Origin: Paenibacillus terrae
GTDB taxonomy: Bacteria > Bacillota > Bacilli > Paenibacillales > Paenibacillaceae
Assembly: GCF_005217525.1 (NCBI RefSeq)
Contig: NZ_PNXQ01000011.1
Coordinates: 187,645-248,955, forward strand
Length of the DNA stretch: 61,311 nucleotides
Reading direction: 5' to 3'
Shown here: positions 17,855 through 26,160 of the stretch, in pieces
How the letters are laid out: every line of letters starts with the position of its first letter
Position numbering within the stretch: position 1 is the stretch's first letter
Translations under genes and position numbers: made by a program
The notes under the pieces: generated by a model
What the model saw: the letters and a program-made list of their open reading frames with translations, nothing else
Told to the model about the DNA's origin: nothing
The model's database searches: none

Positions 17855-18469
17855 TTATTTTTTCGCTGCTGCGTAACGTTTGTTCACTTCATCCCAGTTG
17901 ATGACATTGTAGAATGCTGCAATGTAATCCGGGCGTTTGTTTTGATATTTCAGGTAGTAAGCATGCTCCCAAACGTCCAGTCCAAGTACCGGAGTCAGAC
18001 CTTCGGAGAGTGGGCTGTCTTGGTTAGGAGTGCTGGTGATTGCCAGTTTGCCGTCTTTGCCGACAACCAGCCAAGCCCAACCACTACCAAAGCGTGTTGT
18101 AGCTGCTTTGGTAAAATCTTCTTTGAATTTGTCATAGCCGCCCAACTCGTTGCTGATTGCTTCAGCAATAGCGCCAGTTGGTTGTCCGCCGCCGTTAGGG
18201 CCAATAACTTCCCAGAACAGGCTGTGGTTGTGGTGCCCACCACCGTTATTGCGAACCGCAGGGCGGATGCTTTCAGGAACGCTGTCCAGATTGGAGATCA
18301 GATCCTCCAGGCTTTTGCTTTGCAGTTCAGGAGCGCTTTCCAGAGCTGCGTTCAGGTTTGTTACATATGTGTTATGGTGACGATCATGGTGAATTTCTAC
18401 TGTCAGCGCATCAATGTGCGGCTCCAGTGCGTCTTTCGCGTAAGGAAGTTCTGGTAATTGAAATGCCAT
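17855..18469 (-). CDS. sodA: Superoxide dismutase, Mn/Fe family
   Basis: A cytoplasmic enzyme that dismutates superoxide. Its 204 residues match the canonical length. Metal ligands are the His in [12 protein letters not shown], the His in [13 protein letters not shown], and Asp plus His in [20 protein letters not shown]-type context and Gly-Gly-Gln features favour manganese, which is inference. AGGAGG lies before ATG 18469. A second, longer SOD gene (sodF) is in the same window at 24507-25910. Confidence 0.97.
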   Translation of the reverse strand: MAFQLPELPYAKDALEPHIDALTVEIHHDRHHNTYVTNLNAALESAPELQSKSLEDLISNLDSVPESIRPAVRNNGGGHHNHSLFWEVIGPNGGGQPTGAIAEAISNELGGYDKFKEDFTKAATTRFGSGWAWLVVGKDGKLAITSTPNQDSPLSEGLTPVLGLDVWEHAYYLKYQNKRPDYIAAFYNVINWDEVNKRYAAAKK

Positions 18470-18995
18470 TGTAAAATCCCTCCTGATTATATGGTTTGGG
18501 TAAGGTATTCCTATGTAATAATACCCTCTACAGTTATATTAAACCGCATTCAGGCTATTTTATCAACATTTTTGTTTGTAAAATAGCAAACTGGGCAATA
18601 CGACCTGGTAGCTATCATGTCCAAAAACCCGCTTGGAATACATGATGTATAGGTAATAAGAGGAAAATTATGCTGCCCAAAAATGTAAACGCTTCATATA
18701 TAGCGCTTACATGAGAAAAAGGGATGTATTCCTTCTAAAAGTGTGGTTTAATGTTCAAGGAAGCAGAAATTTCGGCTTTTTTGTCGACTGCTATATCTTG
18801 TCATGTCTGCGGATATGACGAATTTGAGGGAATTCACCCTTTTCCTGTTCTTCAATTCATATATAGCAGATCGTTTGCATTTTTATCATAATGCCTTGTG
18901 ATTAACACTATGCTAACAACTTTAAGGATTTATGTAAAAATGACGGTGCTGTCTCAATTTGTTTTATTAAGCTTACGAAAAGGGAGATATTACTT
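18470..18995. other. 526-base intergenic region between sodA and the acetyltransferase gene
   Basis: No coding sequence is apparent. On the minus strand, TTGATA (18561-18566) and TTTAAT (18538-18543) spaced by 17 bases could be the sodA promoter. TGTAAACGCT (18684-18693) and AGCGCTTACA (18702-18711) form an inverted repeat with one mismatch and an 8-base centre. Each arm resembles half of a CcpA cre site, but neither is a full match. A TTTGTCGAC sequence near 18781 partly matches a Spo0A box. I see nothing else. Confidence 0.4.
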
Positions 18996-19421
18996 ATGCA
19001 CGTTCGTTCCTTTCAATTGAGTGATGTGAATCCAGTAATGGGACTCATGCAGGTTGCCTTGTCTGAGGAGTGCTACAAAGAGACGGTGGGTGCTTTTGCC
19101 CGTCAGCTTTCGTGGGATTCCGGCTTGATCGTTGTTGCAGAAGAGGATGATGAGCTGGTTGGCGCCCTGATTGGCACGATTGATCAGAATCAGGGTTGTT
19201 ATTATCGTATTGCTATTCACCCGGATCATCGTCGGATGGGAATTGGCAAATCGCTTGTGGAGTTCATGGAGCAGCGTTTTCAGCAACGTAAGGTTAGTCG
19301 CATCTGGGTAGCCGGAGACAAGCACAACAGCGCAGCCATGCCTTTGTATGAAGCGATGGGTTATGGGGCAAACCAGATTTTGCAGGCTTTTCAGCAGCTC
19401 AGTATTTTGGCTCCTCATTAA
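18996..19421 (+). CDS. GNAT-family N-acetyltransferase
   Basis: A protein of 141 residues with the GNAT fold. The acetyl-CoA motif is IAIHPDHRRMGIGKSLVEF, with the beta-4 GALIGTIDQNQG segment before it and WVAGDKHNSAAMPLYEAMG after it. AAGGGAGA precedes ATG 18996. It has its own terminator at 19475. The acceptor substrate is unknown. Confidence 0.88.
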   Translation: MHVRSFQLSDVNPVMGLMQVALSEECYKETVGAFARQLSWDSGLIVVAEEDDELVGALIGTIDQNQGCYYRIAIHPDHRRMGIGKSLVEFMEQRFQQRKVSRIWVAGDKHNSAAMPLYEAMGYGANQILQAFQQLSILAPH

Positions 19422-19474
19422 TCAGCAATGGATATAAAGAGAATCGAATATTTTCAAAGCTAATACTTCCATTT

Positions 19475-19525
19475 AAAGCATATCTGAGTAACCGTTGCAA
19501 TCGGGTACGGGATATGCTTTTCTAT
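19475..19525 (+). terminator. Stem-loop terminator
   Basis: AAAGCATATC (19475-19484) pairs with GATATGCTTT (19511-19520), followed by TCTATTT. It lies between the acetyltransferase and lepB genes; lepB starts 32 bases later, so some transcription may pass. Confidence 0.6.
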
Positions 19526-19551
19526 TTATAACAGGGTTGAGGAGGTTTAAT

Positions 19552-20136
19552 ATGGACACACTGGCTCCTTCGTCAGGCCCGCTTCCTACGCCGGAAACGT
19601 CCAAGCATACTGGTCGTTGGAGTTATATACGCGATTGGCTGGTGACTCTTCTGATCGCGATGACCGTCTTGCTGCTGCTGAACCTGTTCGTGTTTAATTT
19701 GTCTACGGTCAGGGGACATTCCATGCAGCCGACGCTGATGGAAAGTCAGCATTTGTTCGTTAACAAGCTGGTTTACAATTTTCATGATCCAGGCAGGGGG
19801 GACATCGTGATCCTACAGGATCCCGACTCCAAGCCGTCCAGCCCGAGATTTTTAGTGAAAAGAGTCATAGGTACTCCCGGGGATGTAATCCGGGTTGAGC
19901 ATAATCATTTATATGTGAACGGCGAGCTGCAAAATGAGCCTTACACCGACTCAGAGATTGAGGATGGTGATTACGGTCCTTTTACAGTGGAGCCGGGACA
20001 CTTTTTTGTCATGGGCGATAACCGACACGCCGAGGGCAGCAAGGACAGCCGATATTTTGGCAGCATTAAATCTCAGGATTTGCTGGGGCGTGCGGAGCTT
20101 GTATTTTGGCCGTTATCCGAGTGGAAGTGGCTGTAG
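19552..20136 (+). CDS. lepB: Signal peptidase I
   Basis: Cleaves signal peptides from exported preproteins at the outer face of the membrane. It has 194 residues, with a single N-terminal transmembrane segment at about 30-50 and the catalytic domain outside. Catalytic Ser57 lies in RGHSMQPT and the general base Lys103 in FLVKRVIG; the GDNR box is FFVMGDNRHAEGSKDSR. GAGGAGG precedes ATG 19552. It is the Gram-positive (SipS) size class. rnhA follows 100 bases later. Confidence 0.95.
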   Translation: MDTLAPSSGPLPTPETSKHTGRWSYIRDWLVTLLIAMTVLLLLNLFVFNLSTVRGHSMQPTLMESQHLFVNKLVYNFHDPGRGDIVILQDPDSKPSSPRFLVKRVIGTPGDVIRVEHNHLYVNGELQNEPYTDSEIEDGDYGPFTVEPGHFFVMGDNRHAEGSKDSRYFGSIKSQDLLGRAELVFWPLSEWKWL

Positions 20137-20236
20137 AGAAAGTATAGTCTGTATGCTAAAAATCAATGCGGAACGCGTGCCAATCGTCAGGACCATGACG
20201 GGGCAGGCGGTGACCGATCAGGAAAGGAAGAGAAGT

Positions 20237-20674
20237 ATGAAAGAAGTGATGGTATATACCGACGGCGCTTGTTCGGGCAATCCCGGCCCTGGGGGCTGGG
20301 GCGTCGTTTTGCTATATGGAGAGCATCGCAAGGAGCTGTCCGGGGCCGAAAAAATGACGACAAACAATCGTATGGAGATAAAGGCCGTGATTGAAGCGCT
20401 CAAGCTGCTCAAGGAGCCTTGCCATGTCAAGGTGCACAGTGACTCCGCCTATGTCGTAAACTGCTTCAAACAGGGCTGGATTAAGAATTGGCTTCGTAAC
20501 GGTTGGCGTAACAGTAAAAATCAGCCCGTTGAAAACAAGGAGTTATGGGAAGAACTGTGGGAACTGATGAGCAAGCATGAGGTAGAGTATGTGAAGGTCA
20601 AAGGTCACAGTGACAACGAGCTGAACAATCACTGTGATTTTTTGGCGACCAGCGCTGTTAAAAATTTACGGTAG
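20237..20674 (+). CDS. rnhA: Ribonuclease HI
   Basis: Cleaves the RNA strand of RNA-DNA hybrids. Its 145 residues carry the full catalytic set: Asp in YTDGACSGNPGPGGWG, Glu in NNRMEIKAV, Asp in VHSDSAYVV, the His in VKGHSDN, and Asp in NNHCDFLA. I chose ATG 20237 with GGAAGAG upstream; the same frame stays open upstream through lepB but has no coding logic there. Confidence 0.95.
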   Translation: MKEVMVYTDGACSGNPGPGGWGVVLLYGEHRKELSGAEKMTTNNRMEIKAVIEALKLLKEPCHVKVHSDSAYVVNCFKQGWIKNWLRNGWRNSKNQPVENKELWEELWELMSKHEVEYVKVKGHSDNELNNHCDFLATSAVKNLR

Positions 20675-20705
20675 CATCTGCTGAACTAATCTGTTGAAAT
20701 TTGAG

Positions 20706-20734
20706 ATATGAGGATTTTGCAAAAAACCTCATAT
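20706..20734. repeat. Dyad containing AGGATTTTGCAAAA
   Basis: ATATGAGG (20706-20713) pairs with CCTCATAT (20727-20734). Its centre is close to the perfect palindrome found at 31011-31028, and both have ATATAAGTGA next to them. It sits 30 bases upstream of the queG-ogt start, where it could act as an operator or leader hairpin. Confidence 0.35.
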
Positions 20735-20763
20735 AAGTGATATGAAAGAGAGGTGAGTATCGG

Positions 20764-22497
20764 ATGCAACGCGGACAGACACCAACGGCTGCCGGAACCG
20801 CTTTGGTTTGGGCCTCGCTCAAGCAGGAGATTATCGAAGCCGCTCCGGGGCTGGGCATCGACTCCATCGGGTTCGCATCCGCCGATCCCTTTCTGTCTCT
20901 GAAAGCAATATTGGAGGAGCATCGCGCCAAAGGCTATGAATCCGGTTTTGAGGAGCCGGACATTGATAAACGGATCTACCCGGAGCTCTACGGTTCGCAG
21001 CCTGCATCCTTGATTGCCATTGCGGTGGCTTATCCTTCCAAAATGAAGGACCCGCCGAAGTCGGATAAAGGCAAGTACCGTGGCATCTTGGCGCGTTCCG
21101 CCTGGGGTAAGGACTACCACATGGTGCTGCGCGAGGCGATGGAAAAGCTGGAGGCTTTTATAGGTGAACGGGTTCCCGACGCGATTATGAAAAACATGGT
21201 GGATACCGGGGAGCTATCAGACCGGGCTGTTGCGGAACGGGCGGGTATTGGCTTTAGCGGCAAAAACACGATGATGATTTCACCGACACTGGGATCATGG
21301 ATTTATCTTGGTGAGCTGCTGACGAATATCCCTTTTCAGCCGGATGAGCCGGTGACGGACGGTTGCGGGGAGTGTACCAAATGCCTGGATGCGTGCCCTA
21401 CGGGTGCGCTTGTCGGGCCGGGGCAGCTCAATGCCCAGCGATGTGTGTCCTTTTTGACGCAAACGAAAGGCTTTCTGGATGAGGAATTTATGCTGAAAAT
21501 CGGGAACCGGTTGTACGGATGTGATACCTGCCAAATCGTATGTCCCAAAAATCGGGGCCTCAACTGGGATCATCATCCTGAGCTTACACCCGATCCCGAA
21601 ATTGTGAAGCCATTGCTGCTGCCGTTGCTGGAGTTGAGCAATCGTGAATTCAAAGAGAGATTTGGTCAAAGTGCGGCAGCCTGGCGGGGAAAGAAGCCGA
21701 TTCAGCGCAATGCAGTTATTGCGCTCGGCAATTTCAAGGATATTAGCGCCGTGCCCAAGCTGACAGAGGTTCTGCTGGATGATCCGCGACCTGAGCTTCG
21801 AGGCACGGCGGCATGGGCTTTGGGCCGAATAGGAGGGGGAAATGCAATGACAGCGATCAAGCAAGCATCTGAGAAGGAACAACATGAGCAAGTACGTGAA
21901 ATGGTCGCGCAGGCGCATTCCAAACTTGAGGAACGAGAACAGGCTGAGCAGCAACAGGTCTCAGAAGTAACGGTTCAAGGACCGCAGGGACCGACTACGA
22001 TTTATTATGATGAAATAGAGACACCTATAGGTATTTTGACGCTGTGTGCAACGGACCGGGGGCTATGCCGGATTGATTTTGGCGTTTTTCATGCGAAGGA
22101 GGCGCTGCTTCAGCAATGGGCACGTACATGGATCGGGGAATATGTCTATGTGCAGGAGCCGGAAAAGCTGCGCGAGGCTGCGGATCAACTGCGTGAATAT
22201 TTTGCCGGGAAACGACGGGATTTCACTGTGGCCTATGATTTGAGGGGCACCCCTTTTCAGGAGCAGGTATGGCGTGCGCTTCAAAATATTCCGTATGGGC
22301 AAAGCGTGTCCTACAAGGATGTCGCGGAGTCAATTGGCAGAGCCAAGGCGGTACGTGCGGTCGGAGGAGCGAACAACAAAAATCCGTTGCCCATTCTGAT
22401 TCCATGTCACCGGGTATCGGGTGCAAACGGGAGTTTGGTTGGATATGCCGGGGGTCTGCCGACCAAGATGAAGCTGCTGGATTTGGAGAAGGAATGA
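20764..22497 (+). CDS. queG: QueG-Ogt fusion: epoxyqueuosine reductase plus methylated-DNA methyltransferase
   Basis: One 577-residue chain with two unrelated enzymes. Residues about 15-395 are QueG, the cobalamin and iron-sulfur enzyme for the last step of queuosine synthesis in tRNA: Cys201, 204, 207, 211 (CGECTKCLDACP), Cys227, and Cys253, 256, 260, then HEAT repeats (about 313-395). After a Gln/Glu-rich linker, residues 413-577 form an Ogt/MGMT domain that repairs O6-alkylguanine, with Cys548 in IPCHRVSGANGSLVGYAGG. The reading frame is continuous with no stop between them. GAGAGGTGAG lies upstream of ATG 20764. folE, which supplies the queuosine and folate pathways, lies 0.4 kb downstream. 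Confidence 0.93.
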   Translation: MQRGQTPTAAGTALVWASLKQEIIEAAPGLGIDSIGFASADPFLSLKAILEEHRAKGYESGFEEPDIDKRIYPELYGSQPASLIAIAVAYPSKMKDPPKSDKGKYRGILARSAWGKDYHMVLREAMEKLEAFIGERVPDAIMKNMVDTGELSDRAVAERAGIGFSGKNTMMISPTLGSWIYLGELLTNIPFQPDEPVTDGCGECTKCLDACPTGALVGPGQLNAQRCVSFLTQTKGFLDEEFMLKIGNRLYGCDTCQIVCPKNRGLNWDHHPELTPDPEIVKPLLLPLLELSNREFKERFGQSAAAWRGKKPIQRNAVIALGNFKDISAVPKLTEVLLDDPRPELRGTAAWALGRIGGGNAMTAIKQASEKEQHEQVREMVAQAHSKLEEREQAEQQQVSEVTVQGPQGPTTIYYDEIETPIGILTLCATDRGLCRIDFGVFHAKEALLQQWARTWIGEYVYVQEPEKLREAADQLREYFAGKRRDFTVAYDLRGTPFQEQVWRALQNIPYGQSVSYKDVAESIGRAKAVRAVGGANNKNPLPILIPCHRVSGANGSLVGYAGGLPTKMKLLDLEKE

Positions 22498-22521
22498 GGA
22501 CATACGTTTGCAAATTGTGAT

Positions 22522-22550
22522 TTGCTAGCTGTCCCATGTTTTGCTATGAT
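22522..22550 (+). promoter_or_regulatory. Putative sigma-A promoter for yneF-folE
   Basis: TTGCTA (22522-22527) and TATGAT (22545-22550) are 17 bases apart, and TG at 22542-22543 gives an extended -10. It starts 25 bases after the queG-ogt stop codon. Confidence 0.5.
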
Positions 22551-22604
22551 AGGTTCGTGTATAATTCAAGAGGTTTCATATAAATATACAGAGGTGACGA
22601 CTTC

Positions 22605-22859
22605 GTGGTGTGGAATATTGTCATTCCGATCATTACCCTGATTGTTGGTTTGGTCGGGGGATTTTTCATCGGTGCTTATTATCTTCGCAAACAGCTTGAA
22701 AAGATGCAAAACGATCCTGAGACGCTGCAAAAAATGGCCAAGCAGATGGGTTATAATCTGAATGGGAAGCAAATGCAGAAAGCCCAGCAGATGATGAAGA
22801 ACCAGCAGTTCTCCAAAAATCAGCCAGGTCAGCGTAAAAATCAGGGCCATCGTAAATAA
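22605..22859 (+). CDS. yneF: UPF0154 membrane protein, YneF family
   Basis: A small protein of 84 residues: one N-terminal transmembrane helix (IVIPIITLIVGLVGGFFIGA), then YYLRKQLEKMQNDPETLQKMAKQMG-type conserved sequence and a basic Gln/Lys/Asn-rich tail. The family is widespread in Firmicutes with no firm function. Start GTG 22605 or GTG 22608, after GAGGTGA (22591-22597). Confidence 0.88.
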   Translation: MVWNIVIPIITLIVGLVGGFFIGAYYLRKQLEKMQNDPETLQKMAKQMGYNLNGKQMQKAQQMMKNQQFSKNQPGQRKNQGHRK

Positions 22860-22910
22860 TGAGCAACATAAGCACGAATGCCGCATGAGGTTGCACAGAG
22901 GAGGATTACT

Positions 22911-23504
22911 GTGGCTGGCGTAAAAGATTATATTAACCGCAAAGCTGCGGATAACCGGGATAAAATCGAGTACCATGTGGAGCAAATTCTACAACTGATC
23001 GGTGAGGACCCCAAGCGTGAAGGCTTGCTGGAAACACCGGCACGCGTAGCGCGCATGTATGAGGAGATATTCGCAGGTTATGAGGTTGATCCCCGGGATG
23101 CGCTGGGTGTAACATTCGACGAAAATCACGAGGAGCTTGTGATTGTGAAGGACATCGTCTATTACAGCCAGTGTGAGCACCATATGGCTCCTTTCTTCGG
23201 AAAAGTGCATATCGGCTATGTACCCAGTGGCAAAATTGTAGGACTAAGCAAGCTTGCCCGTCTGGTTGAGGCTGTAACGCGCCGATTACAGGTGCAGGAG
23301 CGCATTACGGCACAGATCGCAGATATTTTGAATGAAGCGGTCTCCGCTCACGGGGTTATGGTGGTCGTGGAAGGCGAGCACTTGTGTATGTGCGCAAGAG
23401 GCGTCAAAAAGCCTGGCAGTAAAACGGTAACATCTGCGGTACGCGGAACGTTTCGTGATGATGCGGCGCAGCGTGCAGAGTTCCTCTCGCTGCTTAAGGA
23501 TTGA
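22911..23504 (+). CDS. folE: GTP cyclohydrolase I
   Basis: Converts GTP to dihydroneopterin triphosphate, the first step of folate synthesis and also of the queuosine precursor route. It has 197 residues. Zinc and active-site residues are in [13 protein letters not shown] and [26 protein letters not shown] is the other signature. GTG 22911 is chosen because AGAGGAGG lies immediately upstream. Probably co-transcribed with yneF. Confidence 0.96.
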   Translation: MAGVKDYINRKAADNRDKIEYHVEQILQLIGEDPKREGLLETPARVARMYEEIFAGYEVDPRDALGVTFDENHEELVIVKDIVYYSQCEHHMAPFFGKVHIGYVPSGKIVGLSKLARLVEAVTRRLQVQERITAQIADILNEAVSAHGVMVVVEGEHLCMCARGVKKPGSKTVTSAVRGTFRDDAAQRAEFLSLLKD

Positions 23505-23535
23505 CCGAACAGGCGTGACAGTGATGTGATGAATA

Positions 23536-23575
23536 AAAAGGGGGGTTACGCATATAGGCGTAGCCACCCTTTTTT
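23536..23575 (+). terminator. Rho-independent terminator
   Basis: A stem between AAAAGGGGGGTTACGC and GCGTAGCCACCCTTTT (with mismatches) and a final T-run to 23575. It follows folE. Confidence 0.8.
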
Positions 23576-23624
23576 GCTAACATGAGAATAGGTGGACGTT
23601 AGCTGCTTTGAAGGAGGATACAGT

Positions 23625-24470
23625 ATGGAGAATGTACATATGCTAGCAGCCAAAACAACGGTTTTGCCTGATCTGCAATGGTTTGAAGCGCCACTCGTGA
23701 CCACTCAGACGGATGTTTTGTCTCCACTGGCGTGGGAGGAACTGGCCTGCCGGCAAGTAGGGCAAGGAGCTGTGCCTGTTTTGCATCTATGGCGGCACCC
23801 GGCTGCGCTGGTGATCGGCCACCGGGACCGCAGGCTTCCGTACGCGCCGCAAGCGATGGAGCGTGTGCGGAACGCCGGAACCTCGGTATGCGTGCGTCCC
23901 TCGGGCGGAGCGGCCGTCATGCTGGACAGGGGGGTACTGAACCTGTCCCTGATCTTGCCGAATCCGCAGCGAGCGATCAGCCTGCATGAAGATTTTCGGC
24001 TTATGGCGGGGCTGATCAGCGATGCGCTGGCCCCGTGGTCCGCCGAGGCGCAGACCGGGGAAATCGCCGGGTCCTTCTGTCCCGGCGATTACGATGTCAG
24101 CGTCCGAGGCCGCAAGTTTTGCGGCATTGCGCAGCGGCGGCAGGCCAAGGCCTATATCATCACGGCCTTTGTGATGATTGAGGGCAGTGGCGCGGAGCGC
24201 GCACAGGCGGTGCAGCGGTTCTATGCGGAGGCAGCCGGAGCTGCGCCGACGGGTGTGCCGAAGCCGGATTATCCGCAGGTGAATCCGTCAACGATGGGCA
24301 GCCTGGCGGAGCTGGCCGGGGTGCCGTCGGTTGAGGCGTATACGGCATCGCTGCGCCGTGTAGTCGAAAGTCGGGCGGCGATTTTGCCTGCCGATGGCTC
24401 ACTGGTGCAGCCTCAGGGACTGACAGAGCAAATGGCAGCACTTAGAGAGCGATACGATTTGCAGGTGTAG
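23625..24470 (+). CDS. lipL: Octanoyl-[GcvH]:protein N-octanoyltransferase, LipL-like
   Basis: A lipoate-synthesis amidotransferase that moves octanoyl groups from GcvH to the E2 subunits of dehydrogenase complexes. Its 281 residues equal the length of B. subtilis LipL. Conserved segments are VRPSGGAAVMLDRGVLNLSL and the catalytic region GSFCPGDYDVSVRGRKFCG, with Cys152 as the likely acyl-enzyme nucleophile. LipM is a related alternative. AAGGAGG (23611-23617) gives ATG 23625. The gene is convergent with sodF. Confidence 0.85.
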   Translation: MENVHMLAAKTTVLPDLQWFEAPLVTTQTDVLSPLAWEELACRQVGQGAVPVLHLWRHPAALVIGHRDRRLPYAPQAMERVRNAGTSVCVRPSGGAAVMLDRGVLNLSLILPNPQRAISLHEDFRLMAGLISDALAPWSAEAQTGEIAGSFCPGDYDVSVRGRKFCGIAQRRQAKAYIITAFVMIEGSGAERAQAVQRFYAEAAGAAPTGVPKPDYPQVNPSTMGSLAELAGVPSVEAYTASLRRVVESRAAILPADGSLVQPQGLTEQMAALRERYDLQV

Positions 24471-24506
24471 TGTGGAGCATGCGCTTAGCTACAGATGACT
24501 CTTAGC

Positions 24507-25910
24507 TTAGAACGGCTGCCATCTCAGCTTAGAGGCTTGGGCATAGCGTTTTTCCACCTCAGGCCAGTTCACGACATGCCACCAGTCCTCGATGTATTTG
24601 TTGCGCTCGTTCTGATGCTTTAAGTAATAGGCATGCTCCCAGACATCAATCGCCAGTAGTGGAATGGACTCCCATTGAGTCAGGTTCTGGTGCTTTTCGG
24701 CCTGCAAAATTTCAAGCCGTCCTGCACGTGGACTCCACGTCAGGATGGCCCAGCCGCCACCCTCGACCTTCTCGGCTGCCGAGCTGAATTGTTTCTTGAA
24801 TGCCTCATAGCTGCCAAAGTCCTTTTTAATCTGCTCAGCCAGCGGCCCGCTTGGTGTCCCGCCGCCTTGAGGACTCATGATCGTCCAGAAAAGAGTGTGC
24901 AGATAATGGCCTGCACCGTTAAACGCCAGCTCGCGTTCCCAATGCTTCACAAGGTCAAAATCACCCGTTTTCCGGGCTTCCTCCAGCTTTTTCTCCGCTT
25001 TGTTTAAATCATTTACATAGCTTAAATGATGCTTGTCATGGTGAATGCGCATCGTTTTCTCATCAATATATGGCTCAAGCGCATTATAGGGATAAGGAAG
25101 CGGTGGTAAACGATGTCCCCCGATGGGAACAGGTCGGCCGGGTGAAGTTTTTTCCATTGCCGCAGGCTCAGTCTGGCTTGACTGCACGCCTTTGTCTTTG
25201 TTCGCCCACGGTCCTTCCCACCTCGTGCTGTCTGTCTGGCCTGTCTGCCGCTCTCGGAGCGCATCCTCGGGGTAATCCTCACCCTCTGCCGCCATATGAT
25301 ACAATGCAGTGGCCCGCGCAATGGAGCCGGGCTCCTGAAAGGGATTGGTCGATATCAGGAAATACTGGCTCTCATGTGCTGCATGCAGCACAATTCCGGT
25401 GGATTTTGGCTGCTGTCGTAACGCATGGCTGTGCTCGGTCAGCAGACTGAGCTGCCGTACATACTCCTGTGACTGGCGGTTTGCGGTTAGCAGCAATTCG
25501 TCCAGACGACGATTCAGCCCTTGTGAGACAGGCTGTGAATCTGATGTCACTCCTGCCGTTGCCTCAGTCGATTGTAGCCCTTCTGGCGCCGATTCTGACT
25601 CCGAATCTCTCGACTGTCCCGATTGCCCGGCTTGTGCTTGTGCAGCAGCCGACGACCGCTCCCATTGACGATGCCACGCCTGATCTGCCGGATCGAGGGC
25701 GCTTCGCTGCTCTTCAAGCAGCTCTATAGCGGTGCGTTCCGTCTGTTCGAATACCGTCCTCCAGTCATCCAGCAGCCGCACGTAGGCAGGCTCCAGGCCC
25801 TCTGTAGCGGACTTAATCACTTCCACATGCCAGCTTTCCTGCTGCTTCCAATGCCGGATTTCCTCCAGCACACGCAAGGGCAGGAAAGACCCGTAAGTAC
25901 TCAGCATCAT
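24507..25910 (-). CDS. sodF: SodF-type superoxide dismutase with long N-terminal extension
   Basis: About 467 residues. The last 205 or so form a Mn/Fe superoxide dismutase domain closely matching B. subtilis Sod[45 protein letters not shown] hold the metal ligands. The first 230 residues are an extension starting MLSTYGSFLPLRVLEEIRHW, helical and similar to DUF2935 (ferritin-like), interrupted by a Ser/Gln/Glu-rich linker. A metal-linked role for the extension is inference. GGAGG lies 5 or 8 bases before tandem ATGs at 25910 and 25907. The frame extends upstream to 26225 without support. Confidence 0.85.
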   Translation of the reverse strand: MMLSTYGSFLPLRVLEEIRHWKQQESWHVEVIKSATEGLEPAYVRLLDDWRTVFEQTERTAIELLEEQRSALDPADQAWHRQWERSSAAAQAQAGQSGQSRDSESESAPEGLQSTEATAGVTSDSQPVSQGLNRRLDELLLTANRQSQEYVRQLSLLTEHSHALRQQPKSTGIVLHAAHESQYFLISTNPFQEPGSIARATALYHMAAEGEDYPEDALRERQTGQTDSTRWEGPWANKDKGVQSSQTEPAAMEKTSPGRPVPIGGHRLPPLPYPYNALEPYIDEKTMRIHHDKHHLSYVNDLNKAEKKLEEARKTGDFDLVKHWERELAFNGAGHYLHTLFWTIMSPQGGGTPSGPLAEQIKKDFGSYEAFKKQFSSAAEKVEGGGWAILTWSPRAGRLEILQAEKHQNLTQWESIPLLAIDVWEHAYYLKHQNERNKYIEDWWHVVNWPEVEKRYAQASKLRWQPF

Positions 25911-26073
25911 TTTTACCTCCCGTTTCCCACTATGGCTATCCGGGCTGGTTCCAAGAGCCTGACCCGGATGCATACGTACACAGTATATTCGCCGTCTCAT
26001 CGGGAATATGTCTACAAACTCCCCCGATCTGGCGCGGACATGTAATGTGGGGCAATGATACATAGTTGGACGC

Positions 26074-26125
26074 AAAAAAGAAGCCTCGCTGCGGCTCGGG
26101 TTAAGTGTCCACAGACGGGCTTCTC
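26074..26125 (-). terminator. Rho-independent terminator (minus strand)
   Basis: Read on the minus strand, AGAAGCCC and GGCTTCT form the outer stem and six T follow. It ends the hydrolase gene at 26161-27198 before the sodF promoter region. Confidence 0.65.
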
Positions 26126-26160
26126 CAGGTTGAAGGAATATGGCTTCTAAAATAGAACCC

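Noticed and set aside
17810..18457. 215-codon open frame on the plus strand across sodA
   Set aside because: It is antisense to sodA, its cysteine-rich product has no family likeness, and it begins inside the convergent terminator.
18684..18711. Two cre-like half matches as a dyad upstream of sodA
   Set aside because: Neither arm is a full cre match and there is no clear promoter at a suitable distance; recorded only as an inverted repeat.
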